Shown here in pieces: positions 9,378-14,395 of a stretch of DNA of 14,395 bases; position 1 is the stretch's first letter, and each line of letters opens with the position of its first letter. Both the position numbers and the translations under genes were made by a program. Source of the DNA: Calvatia gigantea (lineage: Eukaryota; Basidiomycota; Agaricomycetes; Agaricales; Lycoperdaceae); contig JACAAK010000073.1 in NCBI GenBank assembly GCA_025093985.1, positions 1-14,395 of the forward strand. The letters run 5' to 3'. Below the pieces are notes generated by a model that saw only the letters and a list, made by a program, of their open reading frames with translations, was not told the origin of the DNA and made no database searches.

Positions 9378-11773
9378 CTATGACGGATCTGCTATGTGCG
9401 GAGGCGGAGAGTCGTTGCTCGCAATGTGATAAGGAAATACCAGATAATTGATTTTACGTCCGGCCCGATAAGACCGTATCGCAAGAGGTCCAATGATGGC
9501 ATAATATTCCACTGGCCCCAGCCGTATGATCATGACACCTCGGGGTCGTGTCATTTCAAGCGTTTTCTGTGGCCTCAGCAGATTAGCCAGGACACTCCAA
9601 CTAACTGGGCGGTTTTTGTCTCCCCAGAAAGTATTATTGGGATGATTCAGGACCTGCTGTTTCGCTTGGTCCCATCGGTCAGCGTTGAGATCCTAGAAAC
9701 GGCTTAGGCTCGGGGAAGGATCCGTAAGATATCAACTTACGGCCAAGTCAAATACAGCCAAGGCCGGGCTGTAGATTAGGCAACCCCATCTTCTTATGCA
9801 GAGACCCGTGAACATATTATCCAGGTCATGCTCAGTGAGCTCGGTTACATCGAGTTCCTTGAATATTATTTTTTGACGGAATGCAACAGGTGCCTGCACA
9901 TGAGCTGAGATAATGAACTGGATAGAACTGAAGGAATCTGACGTACGTGACTTGAGAGCCAGCCACAAAAAGAGCCCACGTGGGATTTCATGCACTCGAA
10001 GAATGTTGTGCTGAGTTTCTCAAAGGCCACAACCAGTTCGGAAGTGTCAAGTGAGAGACGATGTTCCATTCCATGTTGACAGGAGGGATCATGACAGAAG
10101 CGAACCAAGATACGAAGCCACTGAAATTGGGCCTCCTTGGCTATGATATCGTGGACCTCGAATTTCTGATTGACGGATGGTGGTTCCCAGGAAAGTGTGA
10201 TATGATCTTTTAAATATCAATAGGCACGTGTCTCAATGTGTTGGCGGACAAGTAGAGCACGGGGACTTACCCTCTAGAGTTGATTTCAAGATATTGACAT
10301 AACATCGCCATATATTCCTCAACTCCTGATCCAAATCAACGTAGTAAGACTGGGAGCGAGAGCGATTCATGAGGAAATCAGGGAACGAATCATGAAGGAA
10401 CTGAACGGGTTTCTCGCACGCCTCGCCTGGTGATGGAAAAGTAAGGACTGAGTGTAGTTTGCGCAATGCAGCGTAGGTATCATGTTGCTCAAGCCCCAGG
10501 ATATTGCACAGTTGAAGGAGATTCCAGTTACGGACTAAAACAAGGTCACCAAGAAGGTAGGAAGCGAGGATAGTTTTGGTTGTAGGAAGGGAGTCGGGCG
10601 GTACATCTGACATGATCGTCATATACAATACATCAAGGGGATGGAACGGGTTCGTCCTCATTCCATGAGCTCGACCATAGCGGTCTACATTACTTTGGCC
10701 AGTCCGATATAGAATGTATTTGAGGCGCAATACTGGATCTTCTTTGCCAACATAGTCGACCAGTATTGAGGCGAAAACAAACAGTCCGGAAGAGGCTTTC
10801 GTCAGCCGCAGGAAGTCGGTTTCAGATGGCCACAATGAAGGCACAACGTCCGCGTAATTGTGCCCAATTTTTGCGAACTCTGTGCGAAGATAGAGTTCCA
10901 CACTTCGCAAGGCCTCCTCGGAGTTGATTGGTACCTCAAGTTTCCAGAAGCATGTAGTCTGTTGCTCGACCCGACGGAAAGACGCCTGTAAATGTACCTC
11001 GGGTCGGCTGGCGATGATCCAGATGAAGGGCGTAGTTTGTGCATGATGGGAGATGGATTCACGGATCAATTCGACGATCCTACATTGTTCTCTCTCACCG
11101 CTACATTCATCCAACCCATCTACGAGCACCACCCAATGTCGGGAGCCAACATTGACACTCCTGGTTGTAAATGGAGCGACGAAGAGACGTTTAAACTGTT
11201 CGTCGAGGGACTTGTCTAAGAACGTGGGATCGACCGCCAGTTTTTCCCCAATATACCGACGATACTCTGGGTCAGCCAAGGCAAAGCTGTACGCCAAAGT
11301 CGCGAAGGCCTTCCTGGGGTCATCCCGATGATTCGGTCGGGAGAAAAACAGAGTTGCGCATCTTATGGTGGGAAAAGGGCACACGATTTCGGCAAGACTT
11401 TGCATGATTGCAGATTTTCCAACTCCGGCCGGTCCAACGAGCCAGACAATTCTTGTTGCCAGAATGCTGTCATAGATGCGTGTCTGAAGTTGCTCAAGGA
11501 AACCTGTCCGGGTGTCCGGGTGGCACCTAGGTGGATCGTCGCGATACAAGGAGTCGAATTCCGCGCCTAGAATGATATACTTGACCAATTCTTGCAATAC
11601 TGGAAGGTAAATGAAATATTAATCTCTTGTGCTAATTGGGATCGGGCAACTAATGAATCACTCACCACCAGGACTGTGATGCTCGTGGACTTCTTTCATC
11701 ACCGGCTTGTAGAAGTTGAAACCGTTTCCATTGGGAAAAAATCCGCCAGTGGCTGCGGTGGATAAAGGCCCTG
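9378..11773 (-). CDS. NLR-B: NACHT NTPase, tandem paralogue of NLR-A (5' end uncertain)
   Basis: Secure exons are complement(9378..9692, 9741..9893, 9947..10206, 10271..11599, 11666..11773), with introns of 48-66 nt at the same positions and phases as in NLR-A. The NACHT exon keeps GPAGVGKSAIM (Walker A), WVVLVDGLDEC (Walker B), IIASRPE and FLHDSFPDFLMNRSRSQ; identity to NLR-A over its first 60 residues is about 70% by eye. The C-terminal exons keep the RFCHDPSCQH cluster and YYAIIGPL. The last exon is longer than in NLR-A and ends SPPPHIADPS. The NACHT exon has no Met before the P-loop, so translation must begin in an upstream exon. The nearest in-frame ATG is at 11699 (MKEVHEHHSPG), giving 696 residues without anchor or linker. 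Further upstream the exons are frame-broken (see 11774-12339). It is therefore either a shortened working gene or a copy in early decay; the intact core argues against an old pseudogene. Confidence 0.75.
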
Positions 11774-12339
11774 CTGAGGAAGAGTCAACACCGTAGGTCA
11801 AGGAGGGTCTGACCGGGACATACCTCGACTATTCTTCAGCTGACACCTCCCGACGCCATATGCGGTACAGACTTCCGAGGAATGAATCACAGGAACTTGA
11901 TCCTTGCCTAGATACGCCAGCGTCCCACAGAAGGGAAACACCCATGGAATGGGTGACTATCTTAGCTTCTATCCGTTCAAATCTGTGAAATACGTACCTA
12001 GATAGTCAGTTGCGGGTTTATTGTCATTTTCAGAGGGATAGGGCACTCTGTCTGGAGATGTTGTGGCGACCGACAGGCTGGACCCAGGCTCTAAGCGCCG
12101 GCGTTAGTCTGCTGCCATTAGGTAGCAGATAACTTGACGCACCGACAGAGACTCGTGCAACCGCAGGCTGGCTGCCAGTAACATCAGATGAATCACCAAG
12201 GAAGTACATGAACGAGCGATGGAATTTCCCGGTCATGAGGTACAGCATCGTGCGTCAGTGTTTCGGTGGTGGTCGCTAGCGAATACCGGGGGGCAGGAGC
12301 AATAGGGGCTGTGGAGGTGTGAAATGTCCATAAATGCTC
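11774..12339 (-). pseudogene. Broken 5' linker exons of NLR-B
   Basis: Pieces homologous to NLR-A linker exons are recognisable but do not join into one frame. A clean phase-1 exon lies at 11998-12090 (acceptor CGCTTAG, donor GTACGT; ends PATDYLG, like the NLR-A exon ending SNAYNAG). Another donor follows 12143. An acceptor at 12340 precedes GAGCATTTATGG, which resembles NLR-A exon 2, but its frame closes and a shift of one base is needed to reach the 12143 donor. In the counterpart of NLR-A exon 8 the acceptor CTCAG is replaced by CCATG and there is a one-base length difference, so AYLGKDQVPVIH (about 11885-11920) is out of phase with the exon upstream. Bases 11774-11823 fit a 50-nt GT-AG intron. 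No counterpart of the MGNFFSKLC exon was found. Sequencing errors or unrecognised introns are alternatives. Confidence 0.6.
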
Positions 12340-13205
12340 CTGAAGCGCCTAGCACCGATGCTCCTTAAAGCGTTCTCTAACATCCGAAGCGCAATAAGCT
12401 GATGCCATGAGGTAGACAATCATTTATGATGCCGAACGAATCAATGACAATCGAGACAGCGCCTGGCAAAATGCGGCGACAGAACGGAAAAACAAAAATA
12501 GGGTGATGAACACGGTCTTCCATCATAGGCGACCATATCGTATACGTCCGTCTGTCGTTGTGAGACACCAGACGTAGTATGCAGCGAACGCATCTGTGTG
12601 CGACTCTCGGAAAGCGGGAATGGATGATGACCAAAAAGAAAGGGGTTGCCGTCATTTCCGTGTTTTGGTTCATGTTTGTCCCCTCCGACAAACGTACTTC
12701 CACTCCAGAATCTGCCACCATCCCAAAAACTAAGGCAATCCCATCATTCAGCTCCGTTATTCCCCCGGGAAGTTTTCAGAACGTAAAACATTTACAACCC
12801 CAAGCATCAAAGCACTTTCCCCTGGATTTATACTGCTGTCCCTCCGACCACTCCAAGATAATCGGATGCATTTATGTTACCCATTCTATTTGCTACTAGA
12901 CTGATATAACCTGGCCATCAGGATATTTTACTCCTCTGCACCTATGGTACAATCAACTTCGTTTATCACTATCGCTAAAACGGCGGGCTCCTTACTTAAG
13001 AGGAAATAAAGGAAGGCAAGTGCAAGAAGTATGAGATACAAGAGAAAAAGATGAGAAATAAACCAAGGAATCCAAGAAACAAGCCAAAAAGGGAAGGAAA
13101 AAATCGTAAATCATACAGTAACCCCCAATCCAACCAACTATTATACATCCTGCTATCGCAATCGCAAACCCAAGACTCACCCCTCTCCTTAATAAATTTC
13201 CTTCA
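12340..13205. other. Stretch with no recognisable gene
   Basis: These 866 bp lie upstream of NLR-B and downstream of the membrane-protein gene. Open frames exist on both strands (for example minus 12377-12721 and plus 12579-12899), but I recognise no domain, no convincing splice pattern and no similarity to NLR-A exon 1. The part next to 13205 is A/T-rich and probably carries the 3' end of the membrane-protein transcript. The part near 12340-12700 would be expected to hold an NLR-B promoter or lost first exon. No tRNA, inverted repeat or transposase signal was seen. Confidence 0.5.
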
Positions 13206-14395
13206 TTAAACTGCGTTTTCGGATGGTGACCCTTCAACTCTCGCCTCAATAACCTTTTCGTTTGGAGAATCCGCCTCCGACGACAAACTCTTGATGACAA
13301 TAGTGGACGTAGCTCCTCCGGACACTGGTCGAACGTGGGCAAATTGCATGCTTGTCATGACCCTAGTTCGCAAACCGGAGACATCCCCGTCCAGGCTATG
13401 AAACACCAACACCATGTCTCGATGAACACGACAAACCATAACGGCCGTCACAACCACAGAAGGAGCCATGGACGCTATCCGGTAGCGTGGGGGCACCGAA
13501 GGCGTGAACGTCATGACCAAGGCAGTAATTCTGCTGATAACACCGACCCTGTCAGGTAGTGTCAGTATTTGCTGAGATTGTATCAGTAGAGCAAACGATG
13601 CTCACAAGTAATACTTCTGACCACCCTGAAGGATTGCCTTCGACAGAAGGGGAAGCGTCTTGCTGGTAAACAGCCTTGTGACCCAATTCCCATGAGTATC
13701 AAAGTTGTCTTGGCCCAGATATGCAATCTTGTACGAGATTGAAAAGAAGACGAGACTGTCAAAAAATACTGCCATAAAATAACTGGTTGTCCCGTATAAT
13801 TCCACCTTGCCAGTGGTGCAATAACCAGTTCCTGGGATATGTTTCATTGTAATACTGAAAAGGGGCAATAGGTTGCTCAAATTGGCACAAACGAACGCAA
13901 GCGCAAATCCCCACTGAGCCAGGCGGCTTCCTGAATAAACCGCTTGTGCTCGCTTGAGGAATAGGTACGAAGAGGCCGCCATCGTCAAGACGCAAGCGAC
14001 GTTGATGCAGACCAGTACTGCCCCACAGTTGGAGATCGGACGAGCTATAGGCGCAATTCAATCTTTGCGCTTCCTGACATGTTCACAACGCACCTTCCAT
14101 TACAACCCACAGAGCCACGCAAACGGCCGCAGTAATCCTGGAATGTTACCGCTTGCCCCTCAGGAATGACTTGAGTTTTCGCAACTCTCTTACCTCGTGA
14201 GAAGATAACAGATTGTCATGACAAGACGACCACCTTGCCTCAGTATCTTGACATCTTCTGGTATGAATGCGAGAAGGTCCCATACAATGGCCTATATCCC
14301 GAAATGTGAATGCGCCACAAGGGCATCGAAAGCTAACTCACACCAAGGAAAGTAGCATGAATGATCCTCACTACCTCAAATTGAGCGGCGTCATC
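13206..14395 (-). CDS. Seven-helix integral membrane protein, 3' part (runs off right edge)
   Basis: The spliced frame is complement(13206..13548, 13606..14044, 14094..14137, 14194..14291, 14342..14395): introns of 57, 49, 56 and 50 nt, consistent phases, 325 residues present; the start lies beyond the window. Hydrophobic segments, in order, are IIHATFLGAIVWDLLAFI, MTICYLLTRITAAVCVALWV, CGAVLVCINVACVLTMAASS, WGFALAFVCANLSNLLPLF, SYFMAVFFDSLVFFSISY, VGVISRITALVMTF and SMAPSVVVTAVMVCRV, giving about seven helices. The pattern of Asn-Cys before the third helix, an aromatic/charged LKRAQAVYSG loop, DSLVFFSISYKI, then LLSKAILQGGQKYYL and VPPRYR followed by CRVHRD near the end is that of the large basidiomycete seven-helix family with DUF6533-type members. 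Their function is unknown; a receptor-like role is often supposed. The about 70-residue tail is polar and presumably cytoplasmic. Family call is from memory of the pattern. Confidence 0.8.

Noticed and set aside
11930..11956. Alternative NLR-B start at an ATG reading MGVSLL
   Set aside because: The frame meets a TAG near 11830 and does not match NLR-A; Ser is not at the myristoylation position.
12377..12721. Minus-strand 114-codon open frame that could be an NLR-B first exon
   Set aside because: It has no MGxxxS-like start, no similarity to NLR-A exon 1 and no donor in a phase that joins the linker pieces.
12579..12899. Plus-strand 106-codon open frame
   Set aside because: No recognisable domain or promoter and ordinary composition; it lies alone in an otherwise empty stretch, so chance is the simplest explanation.
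13206..14395. Membrane-protein gene as a functional partner of the NACHT pair
   Set aside because: Adjacency alone is the only link; about 900 bp of empty sequence separates them and the family is large and scattered in mushroom genomes.

Overview
This window looks like nuclear DNA of a filamentous basidiomycete, most likely a mushroom-forming agaricomycete. The evidence is dense genes with many 48-71 nt GT-AG introns, NACHT ATPases of the type expanded in mushrooms, and a seven-helix membrane protein of a family familiar from these fungi. All five genes recognised lie on the minus strand. Exon coordinates below were built by hand from splice sites, reading phase and, for the NACHT genes, comparison of two paralogues; none has transcript support.

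Layout from left to right: (1) 1-1188, the 5' portion of a carnitine O-acetyltransferase gene that runs off the left edge, with an A/T-rich TATA-like element upstream. (2) 1532-4601, a six-exon gene for a Swi1-like ARID protein, probably a SWI/SNF chromatin-remodelling subunit. Its ARID is split by a proline/serine-rich insert and its N-terminus looks short. (3) 4724-9105, a twelve-exon NACHT NTPase (called NLR-A here) of about 1026 residues. It starts with a short N-myristoylation/palmitoylation-type exon, continues through a low-complexity linker built from tandemly repeated exon-plus-intron units of about 300 bp, then the NACHT module and a C-terminal region with no recognised repeats. (4) 9378-about 12340, a tandem paralogue (NLR-B). 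Its NACHT and C-terminal exons are intact, but its 5' exons are frame-broken and have no recognisable anchor exon; it may be a decaying copy or a shortened, soluble version. (5) 13206-14395, the 3' portion of a seven-helix integral membrane protein gene that runs off the right edge.

The most interesting part is 4.7-12.3 kb. It holds a fungal NLR-like gene pair in which one copy appears to be a lipid-anchored receptor with an expandable, exon-encoded tether, and the neighbour has the same ATPase core but has lost or is losing the anchor and tether. In the neighbour, a 50 bp piece aligned with coding sequence in the first copy appears to have become an intron. The flanking metabolic and chromatin genes are ordinary housekeeping types. 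No tRNA, rRNA, CRISPR or transposase signal was seen.
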